Positions 4,625 through 11,324 of a stretch of DNA of 11,324 bases are shown here, piece after piece. Location of the stretch: positions 1-11,324 of the forward strand of contig CAYQPF010000157.1 in the NCBI GenBank assembly GCA_964419225.1, read 5' to 3'. Both the position numbers and the translations under genes were made by a program. Under the pieces are notes generated by a model. That model ran no database searches. It saw only the letters and a list, made by a program, of their open reading frames with translations, and was not told where the DNA came from. This DNA is from CAYQPF01 sp964419225 (GTDB lineage Bacteria > Cloacimonadota > Cloacimonadia > Cloacimonadales > CAYQPF01). Within the stretch, counting starts at the first letter, position 1. Every line of letters begins with the position of its first letter.

Positions 4625-7030
4625 GTGGCCTTTATCAAACATCTGGAATACACTTTAGCGAAAGATACTTTGACGATAACAGAACTGGATTCATTTAAAG
4701 CATTGGCGATATCCATCAGAGACAAGCTGATCAAGAAGTGGCTGAGGACATCACACACATACAAGAGTAAATCAGCCAAGAAAATCTGCTATTTATCAAT
4801 GGAGTTTTTAATTGGAAGACTAATGGGAACTACTCTGATCAATCTGGACTATTATGATGAATGTGCGAATGTTCTGAAAGATTTGGGATATATTCTGGAA
4901 GAAGTCCGGGAGATTGAGAATGACATGGGCTTGGGAAATGGTGGTTTGGGAAGACTAGCTGCCTGTTTTCTGGATTCATTAGCTACAATGTCTTTACCTG
5001 CATGTGGGTATGGAATCAGATATGAGTTCGGGATCTTTAATCAGGTTATCAGTAATGGTTATCAGCATGAGACTCCGGATAACTGGTTAAGATATGGCAA
5101 TCCCTGGGAGATTCCCCGTCCGGAGAGGACATATAAAGTAACTTTTGGAGGGTCAGTCAGTTCATATTATGATCATGATGGGAAGCATTATTTTCAGTGG
5201 ATCCCTACAGAGGAAATCTTAGCTATGGCCTATGATTTACCTATTCCCGGGTATAAGAACAATACCGTGAACAATTTGCGGCTTTGGCAGGCTAAATCCA
5301 CGAATGATTTTGATTTCGAAGATTTTAATGCCGGTGATTATCTGGCTGCAGTTGAAAATAAATATAAATCCGAAAATATATCTAAAGTTCTTTATCCGAA
5401 TGACAATCTTACTTCGGGGAAGGAATTACGCTTAAAGCAGGAGTATTTTTTCGTTTCTGCTACTATCCAGGATATCGTAACAGATTTTAAGAGAGCCAAT
5501 TCTGAATTCAAACTATTACCTGAGAAGACAGCAATCCAATTGAATGATACACATCCAACCTTGGCAATTCCGGAATTAATGCGGATCTTGATCGATCAGG
5601 AGTATTTATCGTGGGATGAAGCGTGGGCTATAACCAATGCCTGCATTGCCTATACGAATCATACAGTACTTTCTGAAGCTCTGGAAAAGTGGTCAGTGAA
5701 TATGCTGGAAAAGCTTTTACCCAGACATATGCAGATCATTTATGAGATCAATGCCAGGTTTTTAAATGAGATCAGAAGGACCTATCCTTTTGATTTGGAC
5801 AGACTGAGCAGGATGTCGATTATTGAGGAAGATGGGGATAAAAAGGTTAAAATGGCTAATTTAGCGATAGTAGGAAGTCATGCTGTGAATGGTGTGGCAG
5901 CTCTGCATACACAAATTCTCAAAGATAAGATCTTTAAGGATTTTGCTGAGTTTGAACCGGATAAGTTTCTCAATATTACCAATGGCATAACGCAAAGACG
6001 GTGGTTGAAAAAAGCCAATCCTTTCCTGTCCATGATCATTTCGGAAAGAATCACTGACGGCTGGATCAATGATCTGCCGGCATTGAAAAAGCTTGAACCT
6101 CTCATTCATGATATACCTTTTATGGATGCCTGGAAACAGTCTAAATGGCTGAATAAACTTAATCTTGCCAATTATATAAAAGAAAAACTGGATATTGTGG
6201 TTAATCCTGAATCACTGTTTGACATCCAGGTTAAGAGAATTCATGAATATAAACGACAGTTGATGAATGTTCTGAATGTGATCAGTATTTATCTGAAGAT
6301 AAAAGAAGAGAAAATTTACCCGACCTCACCCAGAACAGTAATATTCGCGGGTAAAGCAGCTCCCGGTTATTATATGGCGAAATTGATCATTAAATTTATC
6401 CATGCTGTGGGAGATGTGATCAATAATGACAGAGATGTGAAAGACTATTTAAAAGTAGTTTTTCTGCCCAATTATTCAGTTTCCTTAGCCGAGAAGATAA
6501 TACCTGCGGCAGATCTCTCCGAACAGATTTCAACAGCCGGTCTGGAAGCTTCCGGTACAGGTAACATGAAGTTCGCTCTGAATGGAGCTTTAACGATTGG
6601 GACTTTAGATGGGGCAAATATAGAAATGATGGAAGAAATCGGTAAAGATAATATGTATATTTTTGGTCTGAAAGCCCATGAAGTCGAGGAATTAAAGACC
6701 AGAGGTTATAACCCGGAGGCATATCTTTATCAAAATGATTATTTGATCAGGATCTTGAATCTGATCAGAACCAATTTCTTCAGTCCTTTTGAAGCAGGAA
6801 TTTTCCAACCCATTCATGATCATCTGCGTTATCAGGATACTTATTTGATTTTGGCTGATTATCAGGATTATGTCAATACTCAGGAGCGTGTGATAAAAGA
6901 TTATGGCTCCAAAGAAATATGGATACAGAAATCTATCCTGAATGTGGCCAGAATTGGCAAATTCTCGAGCGACAGGAGTATTGCTGAATACAATAAGCAT
7001 ATTTGGAAACTTCATCAGACGATTGTTTAG
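4625..7030 (+). CDS. glgP: Glycogen/alpha-glucan phosphorylase
   Basis: Glycogen phosphorylase (GT35, EC 2.4.1.1), a cytoplasmic PLP enzyme that releases glucose-1-phosphate from the non-reducing ends of alpha-1,4-glucans using inorganic phosphate. The 801 residues cover the full family: YLSMEFLIGR (56-65), the glycine-rich GLGNGGLGRLAACFLDS (102-118), AIQLNDTHPTLAIPELMR, NITNGITQRRWL, and the VKRIHEYKRQLMN segment. The PLP signature EASGTGNMKFALNGALTIGTL places the Schiff-base lysine at residue 649. The C-terminus (FSSDRSIAEYNKHIW) is intact. No internal frameshift is seen, so the catalytic core should work. The start is uncertain: GTG 4625 with GGAGG upstream is used because the better ATG at 4565 is cut off by a TAA. 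The loss would cost only about 20 N-terminal residues, which are variable in the family. The gene is coupled to the 153-residue protein upstream. No other glycogen gene is in the window. Confidence 0.93.
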   Translation: MAFIKHLEYTLAKDTLTITELDSFKALAISIRDKLIKKWLRTSHTYKSKSAKKICYLSMEFLIGRLMGTTLINLDYYDECANVLKDLGYILEEVREIENDMGLGNGGLGRLAACFLDSLATMSLPACGYGIRYEFGIFNQVISNGYQHETPDNWLRYGNPWEIPRPERTYKVTFGGSVSSYYDHDGKHYFQWIPTEEILAMAYDLPIPGYKNNTVNNLRLWQAKSTNDFDFEDFNAGDYLAAVENKYKSENISKVLYPNDNLTSGKELRLKQEYFFVSATIQDIVTDFKRANSEFKLLPEKTAIQLNDTHPTLAIPELMRILIDQEYLSWDEAWAITNACIAYTNHTVLSEALEKWSVNMLEKLLPRHMQIIYEINARFLNEIRRTYPFDLDRLSRMSIIEEDGDKKVKMANLAIVGSHAVNGVAALHTQILKDKIFKDFAEFEPDKFLNITNGITQRRWLKKANPFLSMIISERITDGWINDLPALKKLEPLIHDIPFMDAWKQSKWLNKLNLANYIKEKLDIVVNPESLFDIQVKRIHEYKRQLMNVLNVISIYLKIKEEKIYPTSPRTVIFAGKAAPGYYMAKLIIKFIHAVGDVINNDRDVKDYLKVVFLPNYSVSLAEKIIPAADLSEQISTAGLEASGTGNMKFALNGALTIGTLDGANIEMMEEIGKDNMYIFGLKAHEVEELKTRGYNPEAYLYQNDYLIRILNLIRTNFFSPFEAGIFQPIHDHLRYQDTYLILADYQDYVNTQERVIKDYGSKEIWIQKSILNVARIGKFSSDRSIAEYNKHIWKLHQTIV

Positions 7031-7032
7031 TG

Positions 7033-7096
7033 GGCAGGCGGCAGGGAAAACAACTCACCCCCTGAGATAGGTGCCAGGTATCAGGTGCCAGTAGAG
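7033..7096. repeat. Heptamer tandem repeat, tract E (GGCAGGS and AGGTGCC types)
   Basis: Just after the glgP stop, two 7-nt units GGCAGGC (7033) and GGCAGGG (7040) are followed, after 22 bases, by AGGTGCC (7069), AGGTATC (7076), AGGTGCC (7083) and AGTAGAG (7090) in perfect phase. The stretch 7065-7094 matches 1996-2032 unit for unit, except that one AGGTGTC unit is missing. Confidence 0.7.
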
Positions 7097-7115
7097 AACG
7101 AGAACTCACCACCGG

Positions 7116-7138
7116 CCCCTCTCTTGCGAAGAGAGGGG
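7116..7138. repeat. Perfect G/C-rich palindrome between glgP and tpx
   Basis: A perfect 10-bp inverted repeat pairs CCCCTCTCTT (7116-7125) with AAGAGAGGGG (7129-7138) around GCG. No T-run follows on either side, so it is not a standard terminator. The surrounding sequence (about 7103-7148) lines up with the first half of the element at 2141-2190: both have a C-rich left arm, an AAG-purine right arm, then GTGRAA and a CAG. It therefore looks like a shorter relative of that element. Confidence 0.6.
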
Positions 7139-7147
7139 AGTGGAATC

Positions 7148-7199
7148 AGTGAGCAGTTGGCAGGGAGTTATGGGAGAGTCACGAGTCGTGAGTTGGAGA
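7148..7199. repeat. Heptamer repeat, tract F (AGTNNNN type, phase broken twice)
   Basis: Units AGTGAGC (7148) and AGTTGGC (7155), then after four bases AGTTATG (7166), then after four bases AGTCACG (7177), AGTCGTG (7184) and AGTTGGA (7191). AGTTATG is identical to the first unit of tract A, and 7177-7196 matches 232-251 at 17 of 20 positions. The tract lies between the palindrome and the tpx ribosome site. Confidence 0.6.
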
Positions 7200-7250
7200 G
7201 AAAAGATATTAATATTAAAGTCAACCAGGTTGACGCAAAGGAGATAAAAA

Positions 7251-7748
7251 ATGGCAAAAATAACCTTAAAGGGAAATCCAATCAACACAGTTGGAAATTT
7301 ACCGGAATTCGACAGTAATGCACAAGATGCAAAATTTACCAAAACAGATTTACATGATGTCAGTTTAAAGGACTATTTCGGAAAGAAAATAGTGCTCAAT
7401 ATTTTCCCCAGTATAGATACGCCTGTTTGTGCAGCATCAGTGAGAAGATTCAATGTGGAAGCCGCCAAACAGGAAAATACTGTTGTGCTTTGTATTTCTG
7501 CTGATCTGCCTTTTGCACATGCCAGATTCTGTGGCGCAGAAGGTTTGGATAAGGTAGTTTCATTATCCACTTTCAGATACCGTGCATTTGGTGATACATA
7601 TGGTATCAGAATCGCTGACGGGCCTTTAGCAGGTCTTTTGGGCAGGGCAGTGATCATCATCAATGAAGAAGGAAAGGTTGTATATACAGAACTTGTTCCC
7701 GAAATAGCTCAGGAACCTAATTATGCAGAGGCTTTGAAGAATCTGTAG
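7251..7748 (+). CDS. tpx: Thiol peroxidase (Tpx-type peroxiredoxin)
   Basis: A 165-residue thioredoxin-fold peroxidase that reduces hydrogen peroxide and organic hydroperoxides, normally recycled by thioredoxin. The peroxidatic cysteine is C60 in NIFPSIDTPVCAASVRRFN and the resolving cysteine is C94 in DLPFAHARFCGAEGLDKV, the spacing that defines atypical 2-Cys Tpx enzymes. The conserved T57 and the later GRAVIIINEEG arginine are present. The length matches E. coli Tpx (168), and the start (KITLKGNPINTVGNLPEF) aligns with the family N-terminus. There is no signal peptide, so I predict a cytoplasmic enzyme. ATG 7251 has AAAGGAG (7237-7243) 7 bases upstream. A strong terminator follows 27 bases after the stop. 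With a repeat-filled gap before it, the gene is probably transcribed alone; its promoter could not be pinned down. Confidence 0.95.
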   Translation: MAKITLKGNPINTVGNLPEFDSNAQDAKFTKTDLHDVSLKDYFGKKIVLNIFPSIDTPVCAASVRRFNVEAAKQENTVVLCISADLPFAHARFCGAEGLDKVVSLSTFRYRAFGDTYGIRIADGPLAGLLGRAVIIINEEGKVVYTELVPEIAQEPNYAEALKNL

Positions 7749-7775
7749 GGGCTAGGCTGAGGAAGTAAGGATTTT

Positions 7776-7833
7776 AAACTGATCCTCCCAATATTTTTGA
7801 ATGGATAGAAAAATGGGAGGATCAGTTTTTTTT
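7776..7833 (+). terminator. Strong intrinsic terminator after tpx
   Basis: A perfect 15-bp stem pairs 7776-7790 (AAACTGATCCTCCCA) with 7814-7828, followed by an eight-T run (7826-7833). The 23-base loop contains TTTTT (7794-7798) and AAAAA (7809-7813), which can pair and extend the hairpin inward. The T-run ends one base before the next promoter's -35 element. Confidence 0.92.
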
Positions 7834-7834
7834 A

Positions 7835-7862
7835 TTGACAATAATAATACTATGAATATAAG
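7835..7862 (+). promoter_or_regulatory. Sigma-70-type promoter for the large surface protein
   Basis: A perfect TTGACA (7835-7840) is followed by a 16-base spacer and TATAAG (7857-7862), a 5/6 match to TATAAT. Transcription would start near 7869, giving a leader of about 43 bases before ATG 7912. The promoter starts one base after the tpx terminator's T-run. Confidence 0.7.
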
Positions 7863-7911
7863 CTCATCTATTAGTGGTTAAAATCATTAAAAAAATATAA
7901 ATGGAGGATAT

Positions 7912-10900
7912 ATGGAAAAAGCAAGAATTTTCTTAGTTATACTCGTCCTGATGATAGGATTGAGTAGCGGATTATGGGGGCAGCAACTTGGAATATATGA
8001 ATTCACAGGTACTTCAACAGCAGATAATCAATTTAATTCTGTGACAGCTCAACCAGCTAATGCTGCATTTTCAACTTATACCAGAACCGGTTGCCTTTGG
8101 ACTGCCGGAGCTAATTATTGGAATTCCAATACTTGGGATTTAACCTTTAATGCGGGGAAATACAATTCTTTTACTATTACTCCTACTTCCGGCTATCAGA
8201 TGTCACTGGTTTCAATTGTTCTTTTAAACAGAAGAAGCAGTACTGGATCTGGCAACTGGTCAGTCAGATCATCCTTGGATAATTATGCAAGCGATATTTA
8301 TACAGGAACATCAACAACCTCTGATGTAACAACGACAGTTACATTACCCGTTGGCACTTTTACAAATATATCAACAGCTATTACCTTTAGATTATACTCA
8401 TGGGGAGCCAGTGCATCAGGCGGAACCTGGAGAAATGATAATGTTTCTTTAAATGGGACGATTACCCCTGTTTCTACCGGGAATGATGCAACATCTGAGG
8501 TTCTTGCTCCGACAGCACAAGTCGGTGCTGCGAATATTGCTTCAACTGTTACAGCAAGTGGGTCGGCGGTAAATGTATTCAGTTTTAAGATCAGCGACCC
8601 AGGCAGCGGGGATGGTTCAGATACACAGGTAAATCAGGTTACAATTAAAAAAGCTTCCGGAAGTGCCGACTGGACAGATCATATTGCCGGAGCTCAGCTT
8701 TGGGATGGTTCAACCCAAATAACCACAGGCACACCCGTTATTTCAGATGCAAGTATAGTTTTCCCGATCACAAGCGGAAATTTAGATGTTCCTGATGGTG
8801 ATTCCAGAGAACTGACCTTGAAAATTTGGCTTAATGCAACCAATCTGGTAGATAATGCGACTATGACTTTCCAGATAACAGCTGCAGCACATGGATTTTC
8901 CGCAAGTATAGATGGATCAGGCTTTGCCACAAATTTTGCTGGTGATGTAATCGGGAATGCCATTACTATAACTTCCACTGCAACCAACCTTTTGTTCACC
9001 ACAGCTCCTTCAGTTGCCTGCAGCCCTAATACTAATCTGGCAACGCCACCAGTTGTAACTGCAACTGATGCTAATGGCAATAAAGATACCGATTTTACCG
9101 GGTCTGTAACTTTAACTAACAGTGGAAGTATCGGGATGGTAAATAATGTTATGGATGCAGTGGCCGGAGTAGCAAATTTTGCCAATTTCCAGTTTACAGC
9201 TATTGGAAATGCAACTCTTTCAACAACTAATATTAGCGGTTTAACTGATGCACCAGCTACCTCTTTAATAACCATCGTTTCCCCTTCAGCAAATACTGAT
9301 TATTTTAGAAGTAAACAAGCAGGTAATTGGGGAGACTTAACAACCTGGGAGTCATCCGCAGATAATAGTGATTGGCATGCATCCACATTGATTCCGGACA
9401 ATAATGCAAATATAATTACAATTCTTAATGGGCACACTGTCACCGTCACAACAGCAGTTTCTGCAGATCAATTAGTTGTTGCTGCAGGTGGACAGATTAC
9501 TGTTAGCAGTGGTCAGACTTTAACTATTAATGATGGCGATGTTACAGATTTAACGGTAAATGGAACTATCGTCAATTCAGGCACAATCACAAATAACGGG
9601 CAAATTACCTTTGCTTCCGGATCAAGTTATTATCATGCCAGAACGGCTGGTGCAATACCTCTTTCATCCTGGGATGTGAATTCTACATGTTATATAACAG
9701 GATTTACTTCCGGATCAGCGATAACAAATTTACCGGGTCAAACATATGGAAACCTTGTTTGGAATTGTCCTACCCAAACAGCTTGGTACAGTAATGCACA
9801 TGCTTTTACTGTAGCAGGTAATTTTACGATTCTTTCAACAGGCGGTCTTGCAGTGGGTATTAATTTATTTACAACTGCGGGTGCAAGCGAAACATATAAT
9901 TTTATGGGCAATGTTACAATAAACGGTGGAAAGATTACTTTAGCAAGTACCACAGGTGTTCCAACTGTAAATATTATGGGTGACTTGACAATATCAGCAT
10001 TAACGGTCAACCAGTTCGATCTTGCCTATGGAAATGCAACTGCACCTTATACCGGAGTTGGTACTTACAGAAGTATTGTCAATCTTTATGGTAATTTTAA
10101 TGGTGGTGCAGGTGCAACATTTGCAACAACTTCTACCGGATATCAGGGTCAGTTTAACTTTATGAAAACAGGAATCCAAACTTATACAAATGCTTCAACA
10201 ACGAATAATATAGATTTTACGGTCAATAGTGGAACAACTCTATCCCTTTTAAGTAATTTCACTGTCCCAGCTTCCAGAAGCTTTGTTTGTAATGGTACCT
10301 TGAATTGTGGAACCTACAGTGTCACAGGCTCAGGGTCTTTCACCTTAGCTGCAGGAGCTACACTTATCACAGCAAATGCTACAGGAATAGCCGGAACTAT
10401 TGCAGTTTCAGGAACTCAGGTTTTCGACAGCACTGCAAATTATGTTTTTGAGGGAGAAGCACCTGTATCGATACCTAATGGAATAGCTAATGATTTTACT
10501 GTCAACAATCCCGCAGGAGTAACTTTAAGTGCTGATTTAACAGTTAATGGCGATATAACCTTTACATCAGGCGGTCTCGATCTGAACGGGAACACTTTGA
10601 CGCTGGCAAATAGTGATTTCTTAATCTCCGGAAATACAATAATTTCAGACTTAACTGTTCTCAAAAGAGAAGAAGCCGTTGCTTATGGTGCAGGTGATCA
10701 ATCAATCAGCAAAATATGGAATATTCAAGGTACAGCCACTGTTGATCCATCAATTACTCTGACTTGGACTGCTGCAGATGATAATGGTGCTGAATTTAGT
10801 GGAAATAAAGCAAGAGTTTGGCAGTTTAATGGTACAAACTGGGTTCTGTTAGGAGAATTTGATGTAACAATGGATGCCACGAGGAGTATTACATTCCCTG

Positions 10901-11324
10901 CAACACTCAGTATAGCCGGTAAAGTTGACGGAGCTAATGATTATACAATCAGCGGAACAAATCAGACTTTGCCTGTTGTATTATCAGCCTTTACAGCGAA
11001 TTTTGTAAATACAGATTTTGGTTGTGTGGAATTGAAATGGAGAACAGAATCTGAAACTGATAATCAGGGATTCAATGTTTACCGTTCCACCCAGAAATTG
11101 TTAAATACAGCTATTAAGATCACTCCGACTATGGTAGTGGAAGGTAATAGCGAAGGCTCTGCAACCGAATATTTATACACTGACAAAGAAATTGAAGCAG
11201 ATGTGACTTATTATTATTGGTTGGAAAATGTCAATATTGACAATACAAACAGTTTCTATGGACCTATCAATGTTAAGACAGGCAGTTTTGTTCCCGAACC
11301 TTCGGCAATATCACTGACAACCAA
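7912..11324 (+). CDS. Large secreted surface mosaic protein, probable type IX secretion substrate (3' end outside window)
   Basis: The frame is open without a stop from ATG 7912 to the window end: at least 1137 residues, C-terminus missing. GGAGG (7903-7907) precedes the ATG by 4 bases. Residues 1-23 form a signal peptide ending GLWG, with Q24 next. About 24-185 is a beta-sandwich containing the 'LLNRRSSTGSGNWSVRSSLDNY' pattern common in FCB surface proteins. About 191-357 is a second domain (NDATSEVLAPTAQ..., DWTDHIAGAQLWDGS..., HGFSASIDGSGFA). About 360-460 is an Ig-like domain (ATDANGNKDTDFTGSVTL). FRSKQAGNWGDLTTWE near 465 opens a long Thr/Asn/Gly-rich beta-solenoid region to about 935 (repeated VNGTI, ITFASG, LTVNGDITF turns). 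About 1020-1125 is a fibronectin-III-like module beginning LPVVLSAFTA. In known relatives that module is followed by a C-terminal sorting tail. Expected to be exported and surface-anchored or released; binding target unknown. Very low Cys and Lys, high Thr/Ala/Asn. Confidence 0.85.
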   Translation, partial: MEKARIFLVILVLMIGLSSGLWGQQLGIYEFTGTSTADNQFNSVTAQPANAAFSTYTRTGCLWTAGANYWNSNTWDLTFNAGKYNSFTITPTSGYQMSLVSIVLLNRRSSTGSGNWSVRSSLDNYASDIYTGTSTTSDVTTTVTLPVGTFTNISTAITFRLYSWGASASGGTWRNDNVSLNGTITPVSTGNDATSEVLAPTAQVGAANIASTVTASGSAVNVFSFKISDPGSGDGSDTQVNQVTIKKASGSADWTDHIAGAQLWDGSTQITTGTPVISDASIVFPITSGNLDVPDGDSRELTLKIWLNATNLVDNATMTFQITAAAHGFSASIDGSGFATNFAGDVIGNAITITSTATNLLFTTAPSVACSPNTNLATPPVVTATDANGNKDTDFTGSVTLTNSGSIGMVNNVMDAVAGVANFANFQFTAIGNATLSTTNISGLTDAPATSLITIVSPSANTDYFRSKQAGNWGDLTTWESSADNSDWHASTLIPDNNANIITILNGHTVTVTTAVSADQLVVAAGGQITVSSGQTLTINDGDVTDLTVNGTIVNSGTITNNGQITFASGSSYYHARTAGAIPLSSWDVNSTCYITGFTSGSAITNLPGQTYGNLVWNCPTQTAWYSNAHAFTVAGNFTILSTGGLAVGINLFTTAGASETYNFMGNVTINGGKITLASTTGVPTVNIMGDLTISALTVNQFDLAYGNATAPYTGVGTYRSIVNLYGNFNGGAGATFATTSTGYQGQFNFMKTGIQTYTNASTTNNIDFTVNSGTTLSLLSNFTVPASRSFVCNGTLNCGTYSVTGSGSFTLAAGATLITANATGIAGTIAVSGTQVFDSTANYVFEGEAPVSIPNGIANDFTVNNPAGVTLSADLTVNGDITFTSGGLDLNGNTLTLANSDFLISGNTIISDLTVLKREEAVAYGAGDQSISKIWNIQGTATVDPSITLTWTAADDNGAEFSGNKARVWQFNGTNWVLLGEFDVTMDATRSITFPATLSIAGKVDGANDYTISGTNQTLPVVLSAFTANFVNTDFGCVELKWRTESETDNQGFNVYRSTQKLLNTAIKITPTMVVEGNSEGSATEYLYTDKEIEADVTYYYWLENVNIDNTNSFYGPINVKTGSFVPEPSAISLTT

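Noticed and set aside
7116..7138. Perfect palindrome as the glgP terminator
   Set aside because: No T-run follows in either direction, and it resembles the dispersed element at 2141-2190, so it is listed as a repeat.
7085..7318. 77-codon + strand reading frame between glgP and tpx
   Set aside because: It runs through a heptamer tract and the palindrome and overlaps the tpx start in another frame. It has no ribosome site, and its composition reflects the repeats.
8694..9275. 193-codon minus-strand reading frame, with others at 9738-10010 and 10440-10664
   Set aside because: All lie opposite the Thr/Ala/Asn-rich surface protein frame, which is open without a break. Their Val/Ala/Thr/Pro-rich translations are a by-product of that codon use, with no motifs or ribosome sites.
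1..11324. CRISPR array, tRNA, rRNA or insertion sequence
   Set aside because: The repeats found are 7-nt tandem units without spacers. No tRNA-like cloverleaf, rRNA segment or transposase motif was seen on either strand.

Overview
The window looks like an AT-rich chromosomal segment from a Gram-negative bacterium of the FCB superphylum. Candidatus Cloacimonadota or a near relative is my best guess, but this is inference. The support is a large secreted mosaic protein with the 'LPVVLSAFTA...W.TESETDNQGF.VYRS' linker that usually precedes a type IX secretion tail, two signal peptides ending in G-Q (SLFG-Q, GLWG-Q), and a putative secreted beta-barrel protein. No rRNA, tRNA, CRISPR, phage or insertion-sequence gene is visible. 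All confident genes lie on the + strand.

Layout. Positions 1-407 hold no convincing gene. A GNAT acetyltransferase (465-1181) has an unusual tail that carries its own Shine-Dalgarno site and ATG (1014-1181). A YfcE-like metallophosphoesterase follows (1255-1989). A repeat-rich gap (1990-2284) leads to a secreted, probably outer-membrane protein (2285-4000), closed by a 14-bp-stem terminator (4021-4055). A new unit then begins: an unrecognised 153-residue protein (4095-4556) is followed after 8 bases by the natural ATG of glycogen phosphorylase (4565). That reading frame is broken by an in-frame TAA at codon 7 and apparently restarts at GTG 4625 (to 7030). A second repeat-rich gap (7031-7250) precedes thiol peroxidase tpx (7251-7748) and its strong terminator (7776-7833). 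One base later a near-consensus promoter (7835-7862) drives a very large secreted surface protein (7912 to beyond the window end).

The genes do not form one pathway. They look like housekeeping and stress genes (glycogen breakdown, peroxide removal, phosphoesterase, acetyltransferase) set among cell-surface genes.

The most striking signal is non-coding. Four gaps contain degenerate tandem repeats with an exact 7-nt period (units such as AGTNNNG, GTTAAGN, AGGTGYC), twice close to G/C-rich palindromes. Copies of the same array recur about 5 kb apart and differ by exactly one 7-nt unit. The gaps at 4001-4094, 4557-4624 and 7749-7911 lack them. They recall the heptanucleotide STRR repeats of cyanobacteria, in a different lineage. 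The other points worth checking are the nonsense codon at the start of glgP and the nested reading frame in the GNAT gene.
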